Source: Streptomyces sp. NRRL WC-3605 (GTDB lineage Bacteria > Actinomycetota > Actinomycetes > Streptomycetales > Streptomycetaceae). Taken from it: a DNA stretch of 5,087 bases. Position 1 is the first letter of the stretch. Each line of letters begins with the position of its first letter. Location: contig NZ_LLZN01000112.1 in assembly GCF_001509795.1 (NCBI RefSeq), positions 1 to 5,087 on the forward strand. Direction: 5' to 3'. Below are positions 1-5,041 of the stretch, piece by piece. The position numbers were made by a program, and so were the translations under genes. The notes under the pieces were generated by a model. The model saw nothing but the letters and a program-made list of their open reading frames with translations, was not told where the DNA came from and made no database searches.

Positions 1-240
1 CGTTTCCGACTCTATCAGATCTTTCCGATCCGATTTCCTCGGTGCTTTCCAGGTTCCCGCTTCCGCGTTTCCCTTTCCGGCGGTTCCGACTTTACCAGAT
101 CCTTTTCGGCCTGATCCCCAGTCAGCGGGGTTCGCCTTCCCGGCCGTTGGGCCGTTCCGACGAGTGAGACTTTAGCGGATTCCTGGCTCCCGATCTAATC
201 GGGGGCCTGCGCCCTTTCGAACGCGGATTCCTCATTCCGC
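1..240. repeat. Degenerate tandem repeat, 80-bp period, noncoding
   Basis: No plausible gene lies in this stretch. The + strand is rich in TTCC and TTTCC. A core of the form GACTYTANCRGATYY occurs at 8-22, 88-102 and 168-182, exactly 80 bases apart. Copies 1 and 2 match best: TTCCGACTCTATCAGATCT (4-22) and TTCCGACTTTACCAGATCC (84-102) agree at 16 of 19 positions, and similarity continues more loosely for about 15 bases. Copy 3 is weaker (GACTTTAGCGGATTC). Small hairpins lie between the cores: CCCC/GGGG at 116-130 and CGGCC/GGCCG at 141-154. The stretch may be the 3' flank of a gene outside the window or a set of phased protein-binding sites; the sequence does not decide. Confidence 0.55.
185..207 (+). 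terminator. Hairpin, possible terminator of an upstream gene
   Basis: Arms 185-194 and 198-207 pair over 10 positions around the loop CTA. All pairs are Watson-Crick except T188 with G204, which is a G-U wobble only in a + strand transcript, so the hairpin is stronger in that direction. What follows is only mildly T-rich (TGCGCCCTTTCG), with no true U-tract. Streptomyces terminators often lack one, so it could end a + strand transcript entering from the left. It could equally be a structural part of the repeat region. Confidence 0.35.
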
Positions 241-431
241 AAATACGCGCGCCAATGACACGACGGCAGCCGGACGACTGTCGTCGGAGAGTGGTTGGTA
301 CTTGCGGAGTGGCTGTCCGGGGACCGACCGGGGTCGGCGCTCACGTCGGACAACTCGGAGAACAGTACGGATGGGCGTGGGGCGTGTCAACTTGCCTGCG
401 GTCGGCACCCTGGGGGCGTACTCTGGCCCGC
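241..431 (+). other. Noncoding region upstream of the trpS leader
   Basis: I see no gene here. Reading frames crossing it on either strand have arginine- and proline-rich products and no usable ribosome binding site. Two short perfect palindromes stand out: GACGAC-T-GTCGTC at 273-285, and CCGACC-GG-GGTCGG at 324-337. Either could be a regulator site, but both are short enough to arise by chance in DNA this GC-rich. The promoter of the trpS leader should lie near the right end. A -35-like TTGCCT is at 392-397, but its spacing from the best -10 candidate is 21 bases, longer than the usual 16-18. Confidence 0.4.
419..424 (+). promoter_or_regulatory. Candidate -10 box for the trpS leader transcript
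   Basis: TACTCT fits the loose TANNNT pattern of Streptomyces housekeeping promoters. It ends 7 bases before the leader ATG at 432, so transcription would start near 430-432 and the leader mRNA would be leaderless or nearly so. That would explain why no good Shine-Dalgarno sequence precedes the leader ATG; GGGGG at 412-416 is about 15 bases away. The -35 element is not convincing, so this is a weak call. Confidence 0.25.
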
Positions 432-473
432 ATGACGACGCGTACGTGCACCCAGTTCTGGTGGGCCGCCTGA
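432..473 (+). CDS. trpS leader peptide with tandem Trp codons
   Basis: A 13-codon reading frame encodes MTTRTCTQFWWAA and ends in TGA at 471-473. The two Trp codons are adjacent (459-464) and sit three codons before the stop. Trp codons are rare in proteins, and two in a row just ahead of an attenuator hairpin is the hallmark of ribosome-mediated control by tRNA-Trp charging, as in trp operon leaders. The start is inferred: ATG 432 gives the classical short leader and fits a transcript starting nearby. A longer frame runs back to 255 and contains further Trp codons, but has no ribosome binding site and an implausible composition. The peptide has no expected function once made; its translation is the sensor. 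Confidence 0.82.
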   Translation: MTTRTCTQFWWAA

Positions 474-522
474 CGGCGGCCGATGTCACGTGCGCACACA
501 CGGCCGCCGCCTCGGCGGCCGT
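464..522 (+). promoter_or_regulatory. Trp attenuator: three mutually exclusive hairpins
   Basis: Four alternating complementary segments are visible. Segment 1 is GGCCGCC (464-470), segment 2 CGGCGGCCG (474-482), segment 3 ACGGCCGCCG (500-509) and segment 4 CGGCGGCCGT (513-522). Pairing 1:2 gives 7 bp around a TGAC loop that contains the leader stop codon. Pairing 2:3 gives a 9-bp antiterminator with an 18-base loop. Pairing 3:4 gives the 10-bp terminator. The geometry fits attenuation. A ribosome stalled with a Trp codon in its A site should cover mRNA to about 471-475 and leave segment 2 largely free, so the antiterminator forms. A ribosome that reaches the stop should cover to about 484, masking segment 2 and letting the terminator form. 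Ribosome footprint size is general knowledge; the pairings are read directly. Confidence 0.82.
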
Positions 523-532
523 TCTTGTTTCT
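500..532 (+). terminator. Intrinsic terminator of the trpS attenuator
   Basis: A perfect 10-bp stem (500-509 with 513-522) around the loop CCT is followed at once by the T-rich run TTCTTGTTTCT (522-532). Such a U-tract is uncommon in Streptomyces DNA and makes this a canonical intrinsic terminator. It lies 53 bases before the trpS start and would stop transcription unless the antiterminator forms. Confidence 0.85.
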
Positions 533-571
533 CCCTCCTGAGGGTCGGCCGGCCGGGACGGCGGCCCGACC

Positions 572-580
572 AGGAGGTGG
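572..580 (+). promoter_or_regulatory. Strong ribosome binding site of trpS
   Basis: AGGAGGTGG matches the anti-Shine-Dalgarno end of 16S rRNA over eight bases and lies 5 bases before the ATG at 586. It fixes that codon as the start over the in-frame ATG at 490, which lies inside the attenuator. Control is therefore at transcription termination, with efficient translation of any full-length mRNA. Confidence 0.9.
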
Positions 581-585
581 AGAAG

Positions 586-1626
586 ATGACGCGGGTCTTC
601 AGCGGGATCAAGCCGACGGGGCACCTGACGCTGGGGAACTACCTGGGCGCGATGCGGCGGTGGGCCGCCGTGGACCAGCACGAGTCCGACGCCCTGTTCT
701 GCATCGTGGATCTGCATGCGCTGACCGTGGACCACGATCCGGCGCGGGTGCGCAGACTCAGCCGGCAGGCGGCGACGCTGTTGCTCGCGTCGGGGCTGGA
801 TCCCCGGCTGTGCACCGTCTTCGTGCAGAGCCATGTCGACGAGCACGCGCGGCTGTCGTACCTGCTGGAGTGCGTGGCCACGGACGGCGAGATGCGGCGG
901 ATGATCCAGTACAAGGAGAAGGCGGCGCGGGAGCGGGTGCGCGGCGGGAGCGTACGGCTGTCCCTGCTGACGTATCCCGTGCTGATGGCGGCGGACATCC
1001 TGGCGTACGGGACGGACCAGGTGCCGGTCGGGGACGACCAGACCCAGCACGTGGAGCTCGCGCGGGACATCGCGGTGCGGTTCAACCAGCGGTACGGGCA
1101 CACGTTCGTGGTGCCGCGGGCCACGCCGCCGCAGGTCGCTGCCCGGGTCATGAACCTTCAGGACCCGACGTCGAAGATGGGCAAGAGCGACGACTCGGGG
1201 CCGGGGATCGTCTATCTGCTCGACGAGCCGGAGGTGGCGCGCAAGAAGGTCATGCGGGCCGTCACCGACAGCGGGCGGGACGTCGTGTACGACCCCGAGG
1301 CGCGGCCGGGGGTGGCGAATCTGCTGGAGATCCTCGCGGCGTGCACGGGTGGGAACCCATCCGAGCTGAGCGGTGTATATGAAACGTACGGGGCTTTGAA
1401 GAGGGACACCGCGGACGCCGTGGTCGAGGCTCTGCGGCCCGTGCAGGAGAGGCACAGGGAGCTGTGCGCGGATCCCGGCTATGTGGAGGGGGTGCTGCGG
1501 GATGGTGCGGAACGCGCGAGGGCGATGGCCCGGCCGACCGTGGATGCCGCGTATCGGGCGATCGGGCTGCTGCCGGCGGCCACGGCGGACGGTGCGGCCG
1601 TCGCTGATATCGGGGTGACCGTGTAG
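586..1626 (+). CDS. trpS: Tryptophanyl-tRNA synthetase, auxiliary indolmycin-resistant type
   Basis: This cytoplasmic class I aminoacyl-tRNA synthetase (346 residues) joins tryptophan to tRNA-Trp using ATP. The N-terminal Rossmann catalytic fold opens with FSGIKPTGHLTLGNY (5-19), containing the HIGH-type motif. The Trp-pocket region FCIVDLH (38-44), DILAYGTDQVPVGDDQ (137-152) and the KMSKS loop as KMGKS (197-201) follow; the C-terminal helical domain has the usual VTDSG, PGVANLL and ALRPVQER. Length is slightly above the usual ~330 because of a short tail. Residue 9 is Lys, where most bacterial TrpRS have Gln. From established work on S. coelicolor TrpRS1, recalled from memory, Lys9 is what makes the enzyme resistant to indolmycin, so this should be the inducible second TrpRS rather than the housekeeping copy. 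The attenuator upstream agrees. Resistance itself is inferred from the residue. Confidence 0.95.
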   Translation: MTRVFSGIKPTGHLTLGNYLGAMRRWAAVDQHESDALFCIVDLHALTVDHDPARVRRLSRQAATLLLASGLDPRLCTVFVQSHVDEHARLSYLLECVATDGEMRRMIQYKEKAARERVRGGSVRLSLLTYPVLMAADILAYGTDQVPVGDDQTQHVELARDIAVRFNQRYGHTFVVPRATPPQVAARVMNLQDPTSKMGKSDDSGPGIVYLLDEPEVARKKVMRAVTDSGRDVVYDPEARPGVANLLEILAACTGGNPSELSGVYETYGALKRDTADAVVEALRPVQERHRELCADPGYVEGVLRDGAERARAMARPTVDAAYRAIGLLPAATADGAAVADIGVTV

Positions 1627-1629
1627 TCG

Positions 1630-1653
1630 GGGCCGCCCGACGCCGGGCGGCCC
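1630..1653. terminator. Bidirectional terminator between trpS and proC
   Basis: A perfect 10-bp inverted repeat (GGGCCGCCCG at 1630-1639, CGGGCGGCCC at 1644-1653) around ACGC fills the 33-base gap between the converging stop codons at 1626 and 1660. Neither side carries a U-tract, which is common for Streptomyces terminators. Position and symmetry suggest that it stops transcripts from both genes. Confidence 0.75.
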
Positions 1654-1659
1654 GGGGCG

Positions 1660-2469
1660 TCAGCTGTTTCCGGAGGCCAGTTCGCGGCTGCGGTCGCGGG
1701 CAGCCTCCAGGGCGGCGATGAGGGCCGCTCGGACTCCGTGGTTCTCCAGTTCGCGGATGGCGTTGATGGTGGTGCCGGCGGGGGACGTCACGTTCTCGCG
1801 GAGCTTGACCGGGTGCTCCCCGCTGTCGCGGAGCATCGTCGCGGCGCCGATCGCGGACTGGACGATGAGGTCGTGGGCCTTGTCGCGGGGCAGGCCGAGC
1901 AGGATGCCGGCGTCCGTCATGGCTTCGACCAGGTAGAAGAAGTAGGCCGGGCCGGAGCCGGAGAGCGCAGTGCAGGCGTCCTGCTGGGACTCGGGCACGC
2001 GGAGCGTCTTGCCGACGGCGCCGAAGATCTCCTCGGCGTGGGCGAGGTGGGCCTCGCCGGCGTGGCTGCCCGCGGAGATGACGGACATGGCCTCGTCCAC
2101 GAGGGCCGGGGTGTTCGTCATGACGCGGACCACCGGGGTGCCGGCGGCCAGGCGGGACTCGAAGAAGGAGGTGGGGATGCCCGCCGCGCCGCTGATGACG
2201 AGGCGGTCGGCGGGGACGTACGGGGCGAGTTCGTCGAGGAGGGTGCCCATGTCCTGCGGCTTGACGGTGAGGATCAGGGTGTCGGCCGACTTGGCGGCTT
2301 CCGCGTTGGTGACCGGGGTGACTCCGTGGCGGGAGCGGAGCTCCTCGGCGCGCTCCGGGCGGCGGGCCGTGACCAGGAGGTCGGCCGGGGTCCAGCCGCC
2401 GCGGATCATTCCGCTGAGCAGGGCTTCGCCGATCTTGCCGGTGCCGAGGACTGCGACTTTCTGGGTCAT
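1660..2469 (-). CDS. proC: Pyrroline-5-carboxylate reductase
   Basis: This cytoplasmic enzyme of 269 residues, the family's normal length, catalyses the last step of proline synthesis: NAD(P)H-dependent reduction of 1-pyrroline-5-carboxylate to proline. The N-terminal Rossmann fold starts with VAVLGTGKIGEALLSG, with the dinucleotide-binding GxGxxG at 9-14. VKPQ (69-72) and the RVMTNTPA segment (115-122) follow; the latter has Thr where many homologues have Pro. The C-terminal dimerisation and substrate domain shows SGSGPAYFF (170-178) and the family signature VTSPAGTTINAIRELE (227-242). The ATG at 2469 is supported by GGAGGG (2485-2480) ten bases upstream. That site lies in an arm of a stable inverted repeat. 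The gap to the permease gene upstream is 107 bases with no clear terminator, so readthrough from the ABC operon is possible, but proC probably also has its own promoter. Confidence 0.95.
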   Translation of the reverse strand: MTQKVAVLGTGKIGEALLSGMIRGGWTPADLLVTARRPERAEELRSRHGVTPVTNAEAAKSADTLILTVKPQDMGTLLDELAPYVPADRLVISGAAGIPTSFFESRLAAGTPVVRVMTNTPALVDEAMSVISAGSHAGEAHLAHAEEIFGAVGKTLRVPESQQDACTALSGSGPAYFFYLVEAMTDAGILLGLPRDKAHDLIVQSAIGAATMLRDSGEHPVKLRENVTSPAGTTINAIRELENHGVRAALIAALEAARDRSRELASGNS

Positions 2470-2478
2470 GGCTGGGGT

Positions 2479-2525
2479 GCCCTCCGGGGGTTGCGTCGTC
2501 CGGGTTCATCCTCGCACCGGAGGGC
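2479..2525 (-). promoter_or_regulatory. Hairpin that could mask the proC ribosome binding site
   Basis: In - strand RNA, GCCCTCCGG (2525-2517) is perfectly complementary to CCGGAGGGC (2487-2479), nine pairs in all. The downstream arm contains the whole proC Shine-Dalgarno GGAGGG. A further four pairs, 2516-2513 with 2495-2492, can stack inside after a four-base bulge, leaving a 17-base loop. In any proC mRNA starting upstream of 2525, folding would hide the ribosome binding site. No known riboswitch class or ligand is recognisable. The structure is read from the sequence; a regulatory role is inferred. Confidence 0.4.
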
Positions 2526-2576
2526 GGGGCGCGCGGTGGAGTGTCCGGTGGGCGGGACGTGTGGGGGCGCGGGCGG

Positions 2577-3368
2577 TCAGGCGGTCCGGCGGCGCAGGGT
2601 CGCCGCGCCCAGGCCGAGGACCAGGAGGGCGCAGCCCGCGACGATCAGGACGTCGCGGACGAAAGTGGAGGTCATGTCGGTGTGTTTGAGCACTTCGTTC
2701 ATGCCGTCGACGGCGTAGGACATGGGGAGGACGTCGGAGAGGGCCTCCAGGGCGGGGTGCATGGCGTCGCGGGGCGTGAAGAGTCCGCAGAGGAGGAGCT
2801 GAGGGAAGATCACGGCCGGCATGAACTGGACGGCCTGGAACTCGGAGGCGGCGAACGCCGAGACGAAGAGGCCGAGGGCGGTGCCGAGGAGCGCGTCGAG
2901 CAGGGCGACGAGGAGGAGCAGCCACGGGCTGCCGGTGACGTCGAGGTCGAGGAACCACAGGGCGAGTCCGGTGGCGAGCGCGGACTGGACGATCGCGAGG
3001 GCGCCGAAGGCGAGGGCGTAGCCGGCGATCAGGTCCCCTTTGCCCATGGGCAGGGCGAGGAGGCGTTCGAGCGTTCCCGAGGTGCGTTCGCGCAGGGTGG
3101 CGATGGAGGTGACCAGGAACATCGTGATCAGCGGGAAGATCCCGAGGAGGGAGGCGCCGATGGTGTCGAAGGTGCGCGGGCTGCCGTCGAAGACGTAGCG
3201 CAGCAGGAAGAGCATCACGCACGGGATGAGGATCAGCAGCGCGATGGTGCGGGGGTCGTGGCGGAGCTGGCGCAGGACGCGGGCCGCGGTGGCGAGGGTG
3301 CGGGCCGGGCTGAGGACGCCGGCGGGGGCGGGGCGGAGCGGGGTGGGTGTGCTCGCGGTCGTGCTCAT
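2577..3368 (-). CDS. ABC-2 type exporter permease
   Basis: This 263-residue integral membrane protein should form the transport channel with the ATPase encoded just upstream. After a cytoplasmic N-terminus of about 40 residues, six hydrophobic segments are visible near 41-60, 71-91, 112-140, 148-173, 180-198 and 236-258, the usual ABC-2 (DrrB/YadH-like) topology. RERTSGTLERLLALP (93-107) matches the conserved cytoplasmic segment between TM2 and TM3, where 'GTLE-LL--P' is typical. The ATG overlaps the ATPase stop by four bases (ATGA) and has AAGGAGA (3382-3376) seven bases upstream, so translation is coupled. Such pairs usually export drugs, lipids or other hydrophobic compounds. The substrate cannot be read from the sequence, and I give no gene symbol. 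Confidence 0.92.
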   Translation of the reverse strand: MSTTASTPTPLRPAPAGVLSPARTLATAARVLRQLRHDPRTIALLILIPCVMLFLLRYVFDGSPRTFDTIGASLLGIFPLITMFLVTSIATLRERTSGTLERLLALPMGKGDLIAGYALAFGALAIVQSALATGLALWFLDLDVTGSPWLLLLVALLDALLGTALGLFVSAFAASEFQAVQFMPAVIFPQLLLCGLFTPRDAMHPALEALSDVLPMSYAVDGMNEVLKHTDMTSTFVRDVLIVAGCALLVLGLGAATLRRRTA

Positions 3369-4177
3369 CGGGTGGTCTCCTTCGCGCGGGCGGCGGCGGC
3401 CGCCTCGTCGACCAGGTGCAGGAAGGCCGCTTCGACGGTCTCGGAGTCCGTCCGGGCGCGGAGGGCGTCGGGGGTGTCGTCGGCGAGGACGCGGCCCTCG
3501 CGCATGAGGAGGAGGCGGTGGCAGCGCTCGGCCTCGTCCATGACGTGGGAGGAGATGAGGAGGGTGGCGCCGCGGGAGGCGGCGATGTCGTGGAAGAGAG
3601 CCCAGAGGTCGCGGCGCAGGACGGGGTCGAGGCCGACGGTCGGTTCGTCCAGGACGAGGAGGTCGGGGGCGCCGAGGAGCGCGACGGCCAGGGAGACGCG
3701 GCTGCGCTGTCCGCCGGAGAGGGCACCGGCCAGGGCGTCGGCGTGGCTGGTGAGGTCGACGTCGGCGATGGCGCGGGTGACGTGGTCGGCACGCCGGTCT
3801 GCGGCGGAGCGGCCGGGGTCGAGGATCGCCGCGAAGTAGTCGAGGTTCTGCCGGACCGTCAGGTCGTCGTAGACGGAGGGGGCTTGGGTGACATAGCCGA
3901 TGCGGGTGCGCAGGGAGGGGTGTCCGGCGGGGTGGCCGAGGACGTCCAGGGTGCCGGTGACCTTGGCCTGGGTGCCGACGATGGCCCGCATGAGGGTGGT
4001 CTTGCCGCAGCCGGAGGGGCCGAGCAGGCCGGTGATCTGCCCGCGCGGGACGGTGAAGGCCAGGTCCCGCAGGACGTGGCGGGTGCCGCGGACGACGTTG
4101 AGGGAGTCGGCCCGGACGGCGGGCTCGTCCGGGGTGCCGTCGGGAGGGTCGGTGCGGACGGCGTCATAATTCATCAT
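3365..4177 (-). CDS. ABC transporter ATP-binding protein
   Basis: This 270-residue cytoplasmic subunit hydrolyses ATP to drive the partner permease. It is a single nucleotide-binding domain: Walker A GPSGCGKT (53-60), Q-loop Gln98, signature LSGGQ (153-157), Walker B LLVLDEP (163-169), D-loop GLDP (172-175) and switch His201 in SSHVMDEAE. All catalytic residues are intact. It belongs to the CcmA/DrrA-like class of exporter ATPases but is shorter than DrrA (about 330 residues), with little C-terminal extension. The protein begins Met-Met. The first ATG (4177) is chosen because the predicted transcription start falls on or beside it; there is no Shine-Dalgarno sequence, so the mRNA is probably leaderless. 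A palindrome spans the -10 box and start codons. No regulator gene lies next to it in the window. Confidence 0.94.
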   Translation of the reverse strand: MMNYDAVRTDPPDGTPDEPAVRADSLNVVRGTRHVLRDLAFTVPRGQITGLLGPSGCGKTTLMRAIVGTQAKVTGTLDVLGHPAGHPSLRTRIGYVTQAPSVYDDLTVRQNLDYFAAILDPGRSAADRRADHVTRAIADVDLTSHADALAGALSGGQRSRVSLAVALLGAPDLLVLDEPTVGLDPVLRRDLWALFHDIAASRGATLLISSHVMDEAERCHRLLLMREGRVLADDTPDALRARTDSETVEAAFLHLVDEAAAAARAKETTR

Positions 4178-4190
4178 GCGATGAATAATG
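4165..4190. promoter_or_regulatory. Palindromic operator over the ABC operon -10 box and start codon
   Basis: Arms 4165-4175 (CATAATTCATC) and 4180-4190 (GATGAATAATG) are complementary at 10 of 11 positions around the spacer ATGC; the single mismatch is A4168 with A4187. The block is strikingly AT-rich for this genome. It covers the -10 hexamer (4190-4185), the predicted transcription start and both initial ATG codons of the ATPase gene. A dimeric repressor bound here, for example of the TetR, MarR or GntR type, would block the promoter. The palindrome is seen; its use as an operator is inferred. Confidence 0.6.
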
Positions 4191-4214
4191 CTCGCGCCGG
4201 AGCGGGAGCGTCAA
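4185..4214 (-). promoter_or_regulatory. Sigma-70-like promoter of the ABC exporter operon
   Basis: On the - strand, TTGACG (4214-4209) and CATTAT (4190-4185) are separated by 18 bases, matching the TTGACA/TATAAT consensus at 5 and 4 of 6 positions. Transcription should begin about seven bases after the hexamer, at 4178-4177, which is the ATPase ATG itself or the base before it. This is the clearest promoter in the window. Confidence 0.7.
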
Positions 4215-4249
4215 GCGCCGTACGGACTGTCGGTGCTCGGCACGCCCTG

Positions 4250-5041
4250 CTAGTGCGCAGGCGTGGTGGCGACGATCAGGTCCACGTCGTACGTCTCCTC
4301 GACCGTCCCGTCCGGGAAGGCGTCGAGGAGGTGGCGCCTCTCCTCGTCGAAGAAGGCGGTGCTCGCCTCGGGGCCGTGGACCAGGAAGACGGAGTGGCTG
4401 CCGAGGTTGGCCAGGTGGGTGTCGACGGGGACGCGGCGGCTCCAGCGGACCGTGCGGGAGGTGAAGGCGAGGCGGCCGGTGGGATCGGCCTCGGCGGCCC
4501 GGCCACTCCTGCCCTGCTGTTCGGTGGCGGGCGCGGGAACGCCCGACTGGGGACCGAAGCGGCGCTCGATGCGGACCGCCTGTTCGACGTGCCAGGGGAT
4601 GTCGAGCGGGGTGATGTTCCACCAGAGGGCCAGCGCGCCGCCGGGGCGCAGCACCCGCAGGGCCTCGGGCACCGAGCGGGCGGGGTCGGTCCAGTGCCAG
4701 GCCTGGGCGTAGGTGAGGAAGTCGGCGGAGGAGGTGGCCAGGGGAAGGGCGTCGCCGGTGCCCCGCACGAGCGGGATGCCGGGGTGGCTGTGGCGGAACT
4801 GGGCCGCCATGCCCTCGCCGGGCTCCACCGCCAGCACGTGGGCACCGCGATCGCGTAGCAGGGCGGTGGCGATCCCGGTGCCGGCGCCCACGTCGACGAC
4901 CCGCGCACCCGTCAGGGACCGCCCCGCGAGGTCCTCGACCGCGTCGAGGAGGGCGGGTGGGTAGGAGGGGCGGTTCGCCGCGTACTGGGCGGCGGCGGAG
5001 TTGAAGGAGTGAGCGCGGGCTGCGTGGGAGGGGGCCGTCAT
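4250..5041 (-). CDS. Class I SAM-dependent methyltransferase, substrate unknown
   Basis: This 263-residue soluble protein should transfer a methyl group from S-adenosylmethionine. Motif I VVDVGAGTG (48-56) is complete, with the acidic ribose-binding residue Glu73 in AVEPG. GDALPL (96-101), AQAWHWTD (112-119) and the post-motif LRPGG (131-135) place it in the Methyltransf_11-like group, which includes trans-aconitate and small-molecule methyltransferases. Residues 160-190 are a low-complexity stretch rich in Pro, Gln, Gly and Ala that I do not recognise. The ATG at 5041 has GGGGGA (5057-5052) ten bases upstream. The gene ends 72 bases before the ABC ATPase start, but that gene has its own promoter, so a shared transcript is not required. 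The acceptor cannot be deduced. Confidence 0.88.
   Translation of the reverse strand: MTAPSHAARAHSFNSAAAQYAANRPSYPPALLDAVEDLAGRSLTGARVVDVGAGTGIATALLRDRGAHVLAVEPGEGMAAQFRHSHPGIPLVRGTGDALPLATSSADFLTYAQAWHWTDPARSVPEALRVLRPGGALALWWNITPLDIPWHVEQAVRIERRFGPQSGVPAPATEQQGRSGRAAEADPTGRLAFTSRTVRWSRRVPVDTHLANLGSHSVFLVHGPEASTAFFDEERRHLLDAFPDGTVEETYDVDLIVATTPAH

Noticed and set aside
255..473. 72-residue frame ending in the Trp leader peptide
   Set aside because: The upstream part lacks a ribosome binding site and protein-like composition. Only the last 13 codons have attenuator context.
490..585. In-frame 32-codon N-terminal extension of trpS starting at ATG 490
   Set aside because: It would start inside the attenuator and read through the terminator hairpin. 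The ATG at 586 has a near-perfect ribosome binding site 5 bases upstream and begins exactly where TrpRS homologues begin.
425..585. T-box riboswitch ahead of trpS
   Set aside because: The leader is only about 150 bases, with no T-box consensus or specifier stem. The Trp codons in a short reading frame and the hairpin series explain it fully.
232..1455. 407-residue open frame on the - strand across trpS
   Set aside because: The product is rich in Arg, Pro and His with no recognisable domain, and it lies antisense to a clear trpS. Long shadow frames like this are normal in high-GC DNA.
1262..2509. 415-residue frame on the - strand over proC, starting in the proC leader
   Set aside because: Its product is Pro/Arg/His-rich low complexity, and proC in another frame matches its family along its whole length. 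The GAGG before its ATG is too close to act as a ribosome binding site.
4231..4243. Possible terminator after the methyltransferase (GTGC/GCAC)
   Set aside because: The stem has only four pairs, with no extension and no U-tract; too weak to call.
2541..4858. Long + strand frames opposite the ABC genes and methyltransferase (2541-3839, 3347-4858)
   Set aside because: They encode Gly/Ala/Glu/Asp-rich repetitive products with no motif, and are antisense to three intact genes with complete catalytic motifs.
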